From: Thermoplasmata archaeon
Lineage (GTDB): Archaea; Thermoplasmatota; Thermoplasmata; Thermoplasmatales; Aciduliprofundaceae
Direction of reading: 5' to 3'
NCBI GenBank assembly: GCA_021160945.1
Contig: JAGHBQ010000102.1
Span: forward strand, 1 to 5,864
Length of the DNA: 5,864 bases
Below are positions 1 through 5,412 of this stretch, piece after piece. The notes under the pieces are model-generated. The model ran no database searches, was not told where the DNA came from, and saw nothing but the letters and a program-made list of their open reading frames with translations. The translations under genes were made by a program, and so were the position numbers. Within the stretch, counting starts at the first letter, position 1, and every line of letters begins with the position of its first letter.

Positions 1-2
1 AA

Positions 3-653
3 TTTGAGGGTTTTGTTATTCTTGGCGGCATAATGACTGCATACTGGCTCAATGTTCTATGGGGAATGGCATCCCAATTCTACTGGGAGAAAGAAGTTGG
101 AAACTTGCAGTACTATATCATGGCCCCTGCATCTCTTGAAAGTATTCTTGCAGGTATGGCTTTAGGAGGAATGTTTGGCACTACAACAAGAGCTGTTAGC
201 GTTCTTATCCTGGGAACCTTGCTATTTCATGTGCATATGAGCTTAACATCACCCCTTCTCCTAGTTGCAGTATTTCTGATATGTCTTGCAGCTATGTACG
301 CAATGGGGATGATGTTTGCCTCCCTCTTTCTCCTCTGGGGTAGAGAAGCGTGGGTTCTCAGCAGTCTCTTTGAAGAGCCCATTTATTTCCTCTCAGGACA
401 GAATTTTCCCGTGAAAGCTCTTGGTTCATCTGTTGCTCTTGCAGCTTCCATAATTCCACTCACCTTAGGTCTCGATGCAATGAGGCAACTCATATTCCCC
501 TCCTCCATTCCCTATGCCCTCTTAAATCCTTATCTTGAGCTTATAATTCTGGTGGTGCTAACATTTCTCTATTTCATCCTTGCCAGGATATTCCTGAAAA
601 AAATGGAAAAGATAGGCAAAACAAAGGGTACTATAATTACGAGGTGGTTGTAA
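3..653 (+). CDS. ABC-2 type transporter permease, 5' end outside window
   Basis: This is the membrane subunit of an ABC-2 type (probably export) transporter. The frame is open to the left edge: the ten codons before the first ATG at 33 (reading FEGFVILGGI) already look like permease sequence, so the true start lies outside and 216 residues are visible. Soon after the edge comes the family's cytoplasmic coupling segment (EKEVGNLQYYIMAPAS), then several hydrophobic segments, then the conserved late motif around FLSGQNFPVKALG and IIPLTLGLDAMRQ, typical of the last part of ABC-2 permeases. The C-terminus is basic (LKKMEKIGKTKG), as expected for a cytoplasmic tail. Its stop overlaps the next permease start as TAATG, so the two are probably translated together and form a heterodimer. 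No ATPase is in view; by family habit it would be upstream. The substrate cannot be told. Confidence 0.9.
   Translation, partial: FEGFVILGGIMTAYWLNVLWGMASQFYWEKEVGNLQYYIMAPASLESILAGMALGGMFGTTTRAVSVLILGTLLFHVHMSLTSPLLLVAVFLICLAAMYAMGMMFASLFLLWGREAWVLSSLFEEPIYFLSGQNFPVKALGSSVALAASIIPLTLGLDAMRQLIFPSSIPYALLNPYLELIILVVLTFLYFILARIFLKKMEKIGKTKGTIITRWL
641..647 (+). promoter_or_regulatory. Ribosome binding site of second permease
   Basis: GAGGTGG lies inside the last codons of the first permease, five bases before the ATG at 653. It matches the anti-Shine-Dalgarno core and decides the start: an in-frame GTG at 644 overlaps this motif and so is unlikely to be used. Confidence 0.7.
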
Positions 654-1483
654 TGAAGGGACACATAAGAGCTATAAAAACAGCCATGTGGCTAGATTAT
701 CAGATTATGGCTAATTGGACTAAGCCGATAACGTTTTTCACTTATAATATTGCAAAACCGGTAGGCGCTTCTCTTCTTCTCATCGCCATGTACTATGTAG
801 CAACGGGTAGAATTGTAGGCTCCACGGCACTCTCATTCCTTTATATAGGCAATGCATTTTACATGATTTTGGGACAGGTAATGATGGATCTGGGATATCT
901 TGTACATGAAGATAGAGAGCATTATCAGACTCTCAAGTACATAATAATTTCGCCATCTTCCTATTATTCTTACCTCATAGGAAGATCCGCCACTCGATTT
1001 CTACTCAGCATCTTTCCAGTAATTTTTCTCCTATTTCTTGGGTTTCTTATTCCCATCCCATACCACTTTAATTATCCTCTCCTTATTTTTACAACCCTTT
1101 TCGGCTGGATCTTCATGGTGTCCGCAGGGATGCTCCTCAACACCATAACACTGCTCACTGCAAGATACGGAGGTTCAATAGGCGAAGCATTTGCAGGATT
1201 ATTTTACCTTCTTTCAGGTGTTATATTTCCTCTCTCCATACTCCCATCCTTTCTCTCAAAATTTGCTTTATTTTTGCCCTCCACCTACTGGTTCTCTCTC
1301 GTGCGGAGAAGTGTGCTTGGCATTGAGCCAGATCCAATTCTCTCTGTGATTTCTCTGGAAAGCTGCATAGTGCTTTTCATCCTCACCACTCTATATTTTA
1401 TCACACTCTCCCTAGCATTTTACTTCTCTATGGATTACCTTGCCAGGAGAAAAGGAGTACTGGAAATGATTACTACATACTAA
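653..1483 (+). CDS. ABC-2 type transporter permease
   Basis: This is the second membrane subunit of the same ABC-2 type transporter, 276 residues from the ATG at 653, which was chosen because GAGGTGG sits five bases before it. I see about six hydrophobic segments, roughly at residues 34-50, 60-80, 116-133, 142-165, 181-199 and 237-259. The coupling segment around residues 86-102 (EDREHYQTLKYIIISPS) matches the E-x-G-T-L...P pattern of ABC-2 permeases. LSGVIFPLSILP (188-198) followed by LPSTYWFSLVRRSVLG (208-223) is the usual C-terminal ABC-2 signature. The C-terminus after the last segment is basic (ARRKG). The TAATG overlap with the upstream permease implies translational coupling and a heterodimeric pore. 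A drug, lipid or polysaccharide exporter is possible, but the substrate is not visible in the sequence. Confidence 0.92.
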   Translation: MKGHIRAIKTAMWLDYQIMANWTKPITFFTYNIAKPVGASLLLIAMYYVATGRIVGSTALSFLYIGNAFYMILGQVMMDLGYLVHEDREHYQTLKYIIISPSSYYSYLIGRSATRFLLSIFPVIFLLFLGFLIPIPYHFNYPLLIFTTLFGWIFMVSAGMLLNTITLLTARYGGSIGEAFAGLFYLLSGVIFPLSILPSFLSKFALFLPSTYWFSLVRRSVLGIEPDPILSVISLESCIVLFILTTLYFITLSLAFYFSMDYLARRKGVLEMITTY

Positions 1484-1490
1484 AAATTAG

Positions 1491-1496
1491 GGAGGT
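1491..1496 (+). promoter_or_regulatory. Shine-Dalgarno motif after the permease operon
   Basis: GGAGGT (GGGAGGT from 1490) lies just after the second permease stop and nine bases before the ATG at 1506. It is a strong match to the 16S rRNA tail, yet no long gene follows on this strand. A TTG at 1499 is too close to be the start it serves. Confidence 0.45.
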
Positions 1497-1505
1497 CCTT
1501 GAAAG

Positions 1506-1613
1506 ATGAGAAGACTCGATGCTCTGAATCCATATTCATCTACTTTTCGCAGAGAAATTCAATTCAAGTCCCCTCTTTCCACTCCTCCAAATATTTTTTC
1601 TGTTCTTCTGTGA
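1506..1613 (+). CDS. Possible 35-residue peptide or truncated third cistron of the ABC operon
   Basis: An ATG nine bases after a strong GGAGGT motif opens a 35-codon frame beginning [19 protein letters not shown] and ending with TGA at 1611. The first 19 or so codons lie before the end of the SAH hydrolase gene and look like an ordinary protein N-terminus. The remainder lies antisense to the hydrolase C-terminus and is proline/serine rich, as antisense translation often is. I read this either as the stump of a third cistron of the transporter operon, cut by a rearrangement that joined it to the hydrolase gene, or as a small protein. I recognise no family. The frame is short enough to be chance; only the ribosome binding site argues for it. 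Confidence 0.28.
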   Translation: MRRLDALNPYSSTFRREIQFKSPLSTPPNIFSVLL

Positions 1614-2784
1614 GCTCATCAATCTCTATGTTCATAGATCTCAATTTTAATCTTGCAACCTGCTCATCTATTTCCTCAGGTACCGGATAAACCCTATTTT
1701 CGAGCAACTCATAGTTCTTCGCAATATATTCCGCTGTCAATGCCTGAATTGAAAAGCTCATATCCATGATTTCCACCGGATGTCCCTGCCCAGCCACTAA
1801 ATTTATTAATCTGCCATCTCCTAAGAGATATAGTTTCTTGCCCCTAACCAAATACTCCTCCACAAATTTTCTCACTTTTCTCTTTCTCTCACTTATCCTC
1901 TCAAGATCCCTCTTTGAAACCTCATTATCAAAATGTCCCGCGTTGGCAAATATGCACCCATCTTTTGCTGCCAAGAAATGCTCTTCTCGCACAACATCCT
2001 TCATTCCTGTGGCTGTCACAACAAAATCCGCTCCTTTCACTGCTGAGAGCATCTTCATTACTCTAAATCCATCCATTCTTGCCTCTATAGCCTTCACAGG
2101 ATCTATTTCCGTAACGATAACATCGGCGCCCATACCACGCATTCTCATAGCTATGCCTCTTCCACACCATCCATAGCCTGCAACCACTACAGTTTTACCT
2201 GCGATTGTTAAATTTGTGGCGTTCATTATACCGTCCAGAGTACTCTGTCCTGTCCCATAGCGATTATCAAATAGATGCTTCATTTTTGCATCGTTAACAT
2301 CGAACATTGGAAATCTGAGTATTCCTTTCTTTTCCATATTTCTGAGCCTTATTACTCCTGTGGTGGTCTCTTCATTTCCACCCATCACAGGAAGCTCCTT
2401 GAATTCTGTATGAAGAAGTGTAGTCAAATCTCCACCATCATCTATTATTATATCTGGCTCCATCTCCAGGACTCTGTAGAGATTATTATAATATTCCTCT
2501 CTACTCTCGCCTTTTTTTGCATAAACATTCATTCCTAGCTCTCTGAGGGCAGCCACAACATCATCATCTGTGCTTAAAGGATTGCATGAAGCGAGCCGAA
2601 CATTTGCTCCACCCTTCTGAAGTGTCAGCGCCAGTGCTCCGGTTTTTGCCTCCACATGAAGGGCCATTCCAATTTTCAGCCCAGAAAAAGGCTTTTCATC
2701 AACAAATCTTCTTTTTACTTCTTTCAAAACTGGCATATGCTCGTTTGCCCATTCCAGTTTAAGTTTTCCTTCCTTTACATTCAT
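1564..2784 (-). CDS. ahcY: S-adenosylhomocysteine hydrolase (adenosylhomocysteinase)
   Basis: This NAD-dependent cytosolic enzyme splits S-adenosylhomocysteine into adenosine and homocysteine, removing the inhibitory product of methyltransferases. From the ATG at 2784 it has 406 residues, normal for archaeal members. Substrate-domain landmarks are H43 in [13 protein letters not shown] at 115-119, EETTTG at 138-143 (E139 the probable catalytic glutamate), and K169/D173/N174 in [14 protein letters not shown]. The NAD fold follows with GYGWCGRG (203-210), the acidic strand end VTEID, then AGHFD with H284 and HPVEIMD near 335-341. The human active-site cysteine position reads T (GTGQS), as I recall for archaeal and bacterial forms. 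The tail ends in W-x-x-GT rather than the animal K...Y end. The frame is open 33 codons further upstream, but those codons match no family N-terminus and cover the promoter, so I reject that start. The gene converges on the ABC operon 80 bases away. Confidence 0.97.
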   Translation of the reverse strand: MNVKEGKLKLEWANEHMPVLKEVKRRFVDEKPFSGLKIGMALHVEAKTGALALTLQKGGANVRLASCNPLSTDDDVVAALRELGMNVYAKKGESREEYYNNLYRVLEMEPDIIIDDGGDLTTLLHTEFKELPVMGGNEETTTGVIRLRNMEKKGILRFPMFDVNDAKMKHLFDNRYGTGQSTLDGIMNATNLTIAGKTVVVAGYGWCGRGIAMRMRGMGADVIVTEIDPVKAIEARMDGFRVMKMLSAVKGADFVVTATGMKDVVREEHFLAAKDGCIFANAGHFDNEVSKRDLERISERKRKVRKFVEEYLVRGKKLYLLGDGRLINLVAGQGHPVEIMDMSFSIQALTAEYIAKNYELLENRVYPVPEEIDEQVARLKLRSMNIEIDELTEEQKKYLEEWKEGT

Positions 2785-2804
2785 AGAAGGGAATATGCAA
2801 GAAA

Positions 2805-2820
2805 TTATTAAACTTCTCAC
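2805..2820 (-). promoter_or_regulatory. TATA box and BRE of the SAH hydrolase gene
   Basis: Read on the minus strand, GTGAGAAG (purine-rich, BRE-like, 2820-2813) is followed by TTTAATAA (2812-2805). The TATA centre is about 25 bases before the ATG at 2784, so transcription should begin at or next to the start codon. No Shine-Dalgarno motif is present between them. Together these suggest a leaderless transcript and support the chosen start. Confidence 0.65.
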
Positions 2821-2832
2821 TTCTGCTGAAAA

Positions 2833-2851
2833 GGAACACCTTAGATGTTCC
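2833..2851 (-). repeat. Inverted repeat upstream of the SAH hydrolase promoter (distal half-sites GGAACA/TGTTCC)
   Basis: GGAACA and TGTTCC form a perfect 6-base inverted repeat around a 7-base spacer. It lies 13 bases upstream of the BRE of the hydrolase promoter, about one DNA turn from it, a position suited to a dimeric regulator. No regulator is identified. The repeat could instead be chance. Confidence 0.4.
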
Positions 2852-2854
2852 AAG

Positions 2855-2875
2855 CTCTTTCTTAAGAAGAAAGAG
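2855..2875. repeat. Perfect 9-base inverted repeat upstream of the SAH hydrolase promoter
   Basis: CTCTTTCTT and AAGAAAGAG flank a 3-base AAG spacer, only four bases from the neighbouring GGAACA repeat. With a G-T wobble the arms can extend to 12 pairs in RNA of the plus sense. It may be a second operator site or a hairpin; no T-run adjoins it that would make it an obvious terminator. Confidence 0.45.
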
Positions 2876-3153
2876 TTTACCACTTAAAGAAAAACTACAG
2901 AAAAATGCACGATGCAGAGGAGAATGAGCGCAGAATTTAAGGAGGTCAAAAACTTCTCTATCCTCCTTTTTATTCAGCAGCAGCATCCTTTGAAAATTCG
3001 GTAGAAAGGGGAAAATGGGAGCTATGATGGGTAATTTTTATGAAAAACACGGGATTTTCTCGCAGTCGATAGCAGAATTCCATAATTTTTGTGTGAAACG
3101 TGATGCTTAAGTTTGGAGACTCCTCGGTAAGATGTTTTTTAAACACCGTGCAG
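2876..3153. other. Intergenic stretch without a convincing gene
   Basis: No reading frame here has both a ribosome binding site or promoter and family-like sequence. It holds a hairpin at 2939-2968, a pair of imperfect direct repeats starting at 3032 and 3083 that share TAATTTTT, and an interrupted hairpin (CGG, then TGTTT paired with AAACA, then CCG) near 3125-3149. The 75-codon minus-strand frame here overlaps the hydrolase promoter and start and looks spurious. Confidence 0.5.
2939..2971 (+). terminator. Hairpin with following T-run
   Basis: AAGGAGG (2939-2945) and CCTCCTT (2962-2968) form a perfect 7-base stem around a 16-base loop, followed by further T residues. It resembles a terminator for plus-strand transcripts, but no plus-strand gene precedes it. 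The left arm is also a perfect Shine-Dalgarno sequence (AAGGAGGT) with no start codon at a usable distance. Confidence 0.3.
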
Positions 3154-3165
3154 GAACTTTATATG
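3154..3165 (+). promoter_or_regulatory. Possible TATA element of the candidate small RNA
   Basis: TTTATATG at 3158-3165, preceded by GGAAC, is a fair archaeal TATA box. Its centre predicts a start near 3185-3189, close to where the GC-rich, foldable stretch begins. This rests on the motif and spacing only. Confidence 0.35.
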
Positions 3166-3183
3166 ATTCTCATTTCAGAAAAA

Positions 3184-3272
3184 GGCCTGAATCGTAACAG
3201 AGGATCCCCTCAGCTGAGTTTACCTGTACCAAGGGGTGTAGGGAGGAAAACCGTAAGGTGCCCCTTTGGAGA
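3184..3272 (+). ncRNA. Candidate structured small RNA upstream of tRNA-Thr
   Basis: About 53% of these bases are G or C by my count, clearly above the surrounding intergenic DNA, the signal that often marks RNA genes in AT-rich archaeal genomes. CCAAGGGG (3229-3236) can pair with CCCCTTTGG (3261-3269), leaving one bulged T. Inside this stem ACC-GTAA-GGT forms a hairpin closed by a GNRA-type tetraloop, leaving a purine-rich internal loop on the 5' side (GGGAGGAAA). Further upstream GAGG-ATCC-CCTC can form a small hairpin, followed by the palindrome CTCAGCTGAG. A TATA-like element lies about 25 bases before the stretch, and the tRNA promoter begins directly after it. I do not recognise the family; it is not the SRP RNA and is too short for RNase P RNA. 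It could be only a folded promoter region. Confidence 0.33.
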
Positions 3273-3283
3273 AAAATTTATAA
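3271..3283 (+). promoter_or_regulatory. Promoter (BRE and TATA box) of tRNA-Thr
   Basis: GAAAAA followed by TTTATAA (3277-3283) is a textbook archaeal BRE/TATA pair. The TATA centre lies 28 bases before the first tRNA base, so transcription should begin within a few bases of the mature 5' end. Confidence 0.75.
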
Positions 3284-3298
3284 GAGGGAGGGATATTT

Positions 3299-3313
3299 GG
3301 TGGCAGTGCCACC
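3299..3313. repeat. 15-base palindrome across the 5' end of tRNA-Thr
   Basis: GGTGGCA-G-TGCCACC is a perfect 7-base inverted repeat around a single G. The right arm is the 5' strand of the tRNA acceptor stem. The left arm repeats the GGTGGC of the acceptor 3' strand (3375-3380). It spans the predicted transcription start. Confidence 0.6.
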
Positions 3314-3381
3314 GTAGCTTAGCCCGGTAGAGCGGCTGACTTGTAATCAGCAGGTCGGGGGTTCGAATCCCCCCGGTGGCT
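3308..3381 (+). tRNA. tRNA-Thr (anticodon UGU)
   Basis: The full cloverleaf is readable. The acceptor stem pairs GCCACCG (3308-3314) with CGGTGGC (3374-3380), with discriminator T at 3381. The D arm is GCTT/GAGC, with GG in the loop. The anticodon stem is GCTGA/TCAGC around loop CTTGTAA, which places anticodon TGT at 3342-3344 and A at position 37. The variable loop is five bases, and the T stem GGGGG/CCCCC encloses TTCGAAT. It decodes ACA threonine codons. There is no intron and no encoded CCA, so CCA must be added after transcription. A TATA box lies 28 bases upstream and a TCTTTT tract begins at the discriminator base. The 3' half overlaps the end of the opposite-strand methyltransferase frame. 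A37 in an ANN-reading tRNA is expected to carry t6A, the substrate of the methylthiotransferase family encoded at 4118. Confidence 0.97.
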
Positions 3382-4021
3382 CTTTTAGATATTTTGAGCG
3401 ATCTTTTCTCTGGATAATCAAAACAAAGGCGTTTGCACTAACTCCATGGGTATTTGCAGAACCAATAATTTTATCTTCCACTATTTTCAAATCTCTATCT
3501 CTGCAGAAAATTTTACAGTTCTCTCGCAGACCTTTTATGTCAAAATCTGCAATTAGTAGCTGGCCACCAGGACTAAGAAATTCTACAGCTTTATTTAGAT
3601 AGGTTTCTGGTTCAAAATCATGGAGAATGTAGAAAAATACCACACTATCAAACTTTCCTAAATTTGTGGGTAGCTTAAGAAAATCCACATATATAAATCG
3701 CAGTTTTTCGTTTTTCTTTTCAAGTTTGCTTAAAAAATCTGAGTATTCCGATCTTTTTTCAATTCCAATAACCTTTTTCACGTTGTCCAAGAGAGAGAAG
3801 GTGAGAGCCGGGAAACCGCTTCCTGAACCGACATCCAACACTCTTCCCCTCACTTTCTTACATAATTCATTAAGAAGCTTAAATCTGAGATTTAGCTCCT
3901 TCTTATAGGAATTAAACAATGCCAGTCTTGCTCCTACAAGCCATTTATATTCATCATCGTTTCCCTCAGACTCTTTAAAATGCTTCAAAGACTCCTGATA
4001 AAAGATATCTATGGGTCTCAT
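3347..4021 (-). CDS. Class I SAM-dependent methyltransferase, stop codon inside tRNA-Thr
   Basis: This 224-residue protein has the Rossmann-like SAM-binding core. Motif I is VLDVGSGSGFP (61-71), followed by the ribose-binding acidic position E88 in GIEKR and by YVDFLKLP (111-118) at the adenine-binding region. FDSVVFFYILHDF (124-136) is the motif IV strand, and LSPGGQLLIADF (149-160) the following helix-strand. It transfers a methyl group from SAM and releases SAH; the acceptor is unknown. The ATG at 4021 has a GAGGTGA ribosome binding site four bases upstream. Oddly, there is no stop before the frame enters the oppositely oriented tRNA: the last 11 residues (EPPGGFEPPTC) are antisense translation of the tRNA 3' half, ending at TGA in its anticodon stem. 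The family-like part ends near residue 206. Small-molecule, RNA or protein substrates are all possible. Confidence 0.85.
   Translation of the reverse strand: MRPIDIFYQESLKHFKESEGNDDEYKWLVGARLALFNSYKKELNLRFKLLNELCKKVRGRVLDVGSGSGFPALTFSLLDNVKKVIGIEKRSEYSDFLSKLEKKNEKLRFIYVDFLKLPTNLGKFDSVVFFYILHDFEPETYLNKAVEFLSPGGQLLIADFDIKGLRENCKIFCRDRDLKIVEDKIIGSANTHGVSANAFVLIIQRKDRSKYLKEPPGGFEPPTC
3381..3386 (+). terminator. T-rich terminator of tRNA-Thr
   Basis: TCTTTT begins at the discriminator base, as expected for factor-independent T-tract termination of an archaeal tRNA transcript. It is short, so termination may be partial. Confidence 0.35.
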
Positions 4022-4023
4022 AA

Positions 4024-4032
4024 CCTCACCTC
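4024..4032 (-). promoter_or_regulatory. Ribosome binding site of the methyltransferase gene
   Basis: On the minus strand GAGGTGAGG runs 4032-4024, with GAGGTGA ending four bases before the ATG at 4021. It is a long match to the 16S rRNA tail and fixes the start. Confidence 0.75.
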
Positions 4033-4117
4033 ATTTCATTTTCTCAAGGTATTTTATCTCCATATTTTAATCTTTTTCTGCTGGTGATAACATTTTTATC
4101 TTAAAACTCAATGTGTG
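4033..4117. promoter_or_regulatory. Divergent promoter region between methyltransferase and methylthiotransferase genes
   Basis: This short AT-rich gap must hold both promoters. For the plus strand, ATTTTAAT (4064-4071) and TTTTTAT (4093-4099) are TATA candidates; the second is about 22 bases before the ATG at 4118 and would give an almost leaderless message. For the minus strand, ATTAAAATA (4071-4063) is a candidate. TTTTATCT occurs twice (4052 and 4094), and the second copy forms an inverted repeat GATAA-CATTT-TTATC (4086-4100). The exact elements are uncertain. Confidence 0.4.
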
Positions 4118-5341
4118 ATGGTGAAGGTATATGTGGAAGCTTACGGGTGTTCACAGAACATTGCAGAAACATTCATGCTTGCTCGCTCAATAGGGGAGCA
4201 CGTAGAAAATGCAGAGAAGGCAGATATTATTCTCATTGGGACATGTGTGGTCATTGAGCATACCGAGCATCGGATGCTTCGAAGAATAAAAAAGTTGCAA
4301 AAATACGGCAAGAAGATAGTGGTTTATGGATGTCTCCCTTCTGCCAGGAGAGAGTTGCTGAAAGATGACATTATTCCTATTACCACATGGGAGTTTGAAA
4401 ATGCTCACAAAATACTTGGAGTTGATAAATCACCTTTAGATGAAGTATTCATCTGGGATTCCATAGCAACAATACCCATAGCAAATGGTTGCCTGGGCTC
4501 ATGCACTTACTGTATAACCAAAGTTGCCAGAGGAAGAATAAAGAGCAGAAGAGAGGATTGGATAGTTAATATGGCAAAAAATGTCCTCAACAGAGGGGCG
4601 GTAGAGATCAGAATCAGTGCTCAGGATACTGCTGCTTATGGGGTAGATATTGAGAGTGACTTACCCACACTCATAAAGAAACTGGTGTCGTTAAAAGGAA
4701 GATATCTCCTGCGAGTAGGTATGATGGAGCCTCGAGAAACTTTAAAAATTCTGAATCCGCTTCTCGAAGCATATGCATCCTCCAAAGTTTATAAGTTTCT
4801 TCATTTACCCGTACAAAGCGGTGATAATGAAATTCTCAAAAAGATGAACAGAGGCTACACAGTAGATGATTTTGAGAAGATAGTTTTCAGATTTCGAGAG
4901 AGATTTCCTGAAATGACACTATCCACTGACATAATAGTTGGTTTTCCAGGCGAGAACGATGAAACCTTTGAAAATACGATGAAACTTATGGAAAAGATTA
5001 AACCTGATATTCTCAACATCACCCGTTTTTCACCTCGGCCCAAAACATTAGCATATAGATGGAAGAGGCCTTCAACCAATAAAGTTAAGGAATGGTCTCA
5101 GAAGATAACTGAACTTCATCTGGAAAATATGAGGAGGAGAATGGAAAAAATGGTTGGAAAGGAGTTTAATGTGGTTGTCCCTTCCCACGGAAAGAGAGGA
5201 AATTATCTGGCCAGAACTATAAACTATGTCCCAGTAGTGCTTAAAAAGGCGAAAACAGGAAAATTCTACCGTGTCCATATTACTGATTTTTCAGGTGCAC
5301 ATCTAAACGGCGAAATTCTGGAAGAAAAAGAGTTCCTTTAA
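4118..5341 (+). CDS. MiaB-like tRNA methylthiotransferase (archaeal e-MtaB/CDKAL1 type)
   Basis: This is a radical-SAM methylthiotransferase with two iron-sulfur clusters. By family it converts t6A37 to ms2t6A37 in tRNAs reading ANN codons. With the ATG at 4118 it has 407 residues, normal for the archaeal members. The N-terminal UPF0004 domain shows its three cluster cysteines C11 (YGCSQN), C43 (GTCVV) and C72 (YGCLP). The radical-SAM core has CxxxCxxC at C125, C129 and C132 (GCLGSCTYCITKVARGR). It continues through ISAQDTAAYG, FLHLPVQSGDNEIL (227-240), MNRGYT and STDIIVGFPGE (269-279), all characteristic of MiaB/CDKAL1 proteins. The last 60 residues fit a TRAM RNA-binding domain. All six cysteines are present, so it should be active. 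A GTG at 4115 is an alternative start. No ribosome binding site is evident, suggesting a short-leader or leaderless message. It diverges from the methyltransferase gene. Confidence 0.95.
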   Translation: MVKVYVEAYGCSQNIAETFMLARSIGEHVENAEKADIILIGTCVVIEHTEHRMLRRIKKLQKYGKKIVVYGCLPSARRELLKDDIIPITTWEFENAHKILGVDKSPLDEVFIWDSIATIPIANGCLGSCTYCITKVARGRIKSRREDWIVNMAKNVLNRGAVEIRISAQDTAAYGVDIESDLPTLIKKLVSLKGRYLLRVGMMEPRETLKILNPLLEAYASSKVYKFLHLPVQSGDNEILKKMNRGYTVDDFEKIVFRFRERFPEMTLSTDIIVGFPGENDETFENTMKLMEKIKPDILNITRFSPRPKTLAYRWKRPSTNKVKEWSQKITELHLENMRRRMEKMVGKEFNVVVPSHGKRGNYLARTINYVPVVLKKAKTGKFYRVHITDFSGAHLNGEILEEKEFL

Positions 5342-5374
5342 AAAGAAAGTGCCAAATCTCGAAAGAAGAGCTAC

Positions 5375-5412
5375 AAAAAATCTCCACAAAATATGCAAAA
5401 GAGGGGAAAAAA
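5375..5412 (-). terminator. T-runs ending the right-hand minus-strand transcript
   Basis: On the minus strand two T6 runs (5412-5407 and 5380-5375) and a CTCTTTT tract lie directly after the last short reading frame. Archaeal RNA polymerase commonly terminates at such tracts. They also separate this transcript from the convergent methylthiotransferase gene. Confidence 0.4.

Noticed and set aside
1499..1690. 63-codon frame from TTG at 1499
   Set aside because: The start is only two bases from the GGAGGT motif and most of the frame is antisense to the hydrolase gene; the ATG at 1506 is better spaced.
2785..2883. 33-codon upstream extension of the SAH hydrolase frame
   Set aside because: It overlaps the BRE/TATA element and inverted repeat, has no family-like sequence, and the internal ATG at 2784 gives the normal archaeal length and N-terminus.
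2759..2986. 75-codon minus-strand frame before the SAH hydrolase
   Set aside because: It overlaps the hydrolase start and promoter in another frame, has no good ribosome binding site, and looks like low-complexity chance coding.
3022..3190. C/D box small RNA (ATGATGG, GTGATGC and CTGA-like boxes)
   Set aside because: Each C-like box has a mismatch and the D-like boxes are at the wrong distances for the usual compact archaeal C/D RNA.
3240..3260. RNase P RNA-like GAGGAAA motif
   Set aside because: There is no room for the roughly 300-nt RNA and no matching 3' P4 strand before the tRNA.
3100..3330. 76-codon plus-strand frame overlapping the tRNA
   Set aside because: It runs through the tRNA promoter into the tRNA gene and resembles no protein; the stretch is better explained as RNA or promoter sequence.
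3308..3381. tRNA used as an integration site (attachment repeat)
   Set aside because: No second copy of the tRNA 3' end and no integrase gene are visible in the window.
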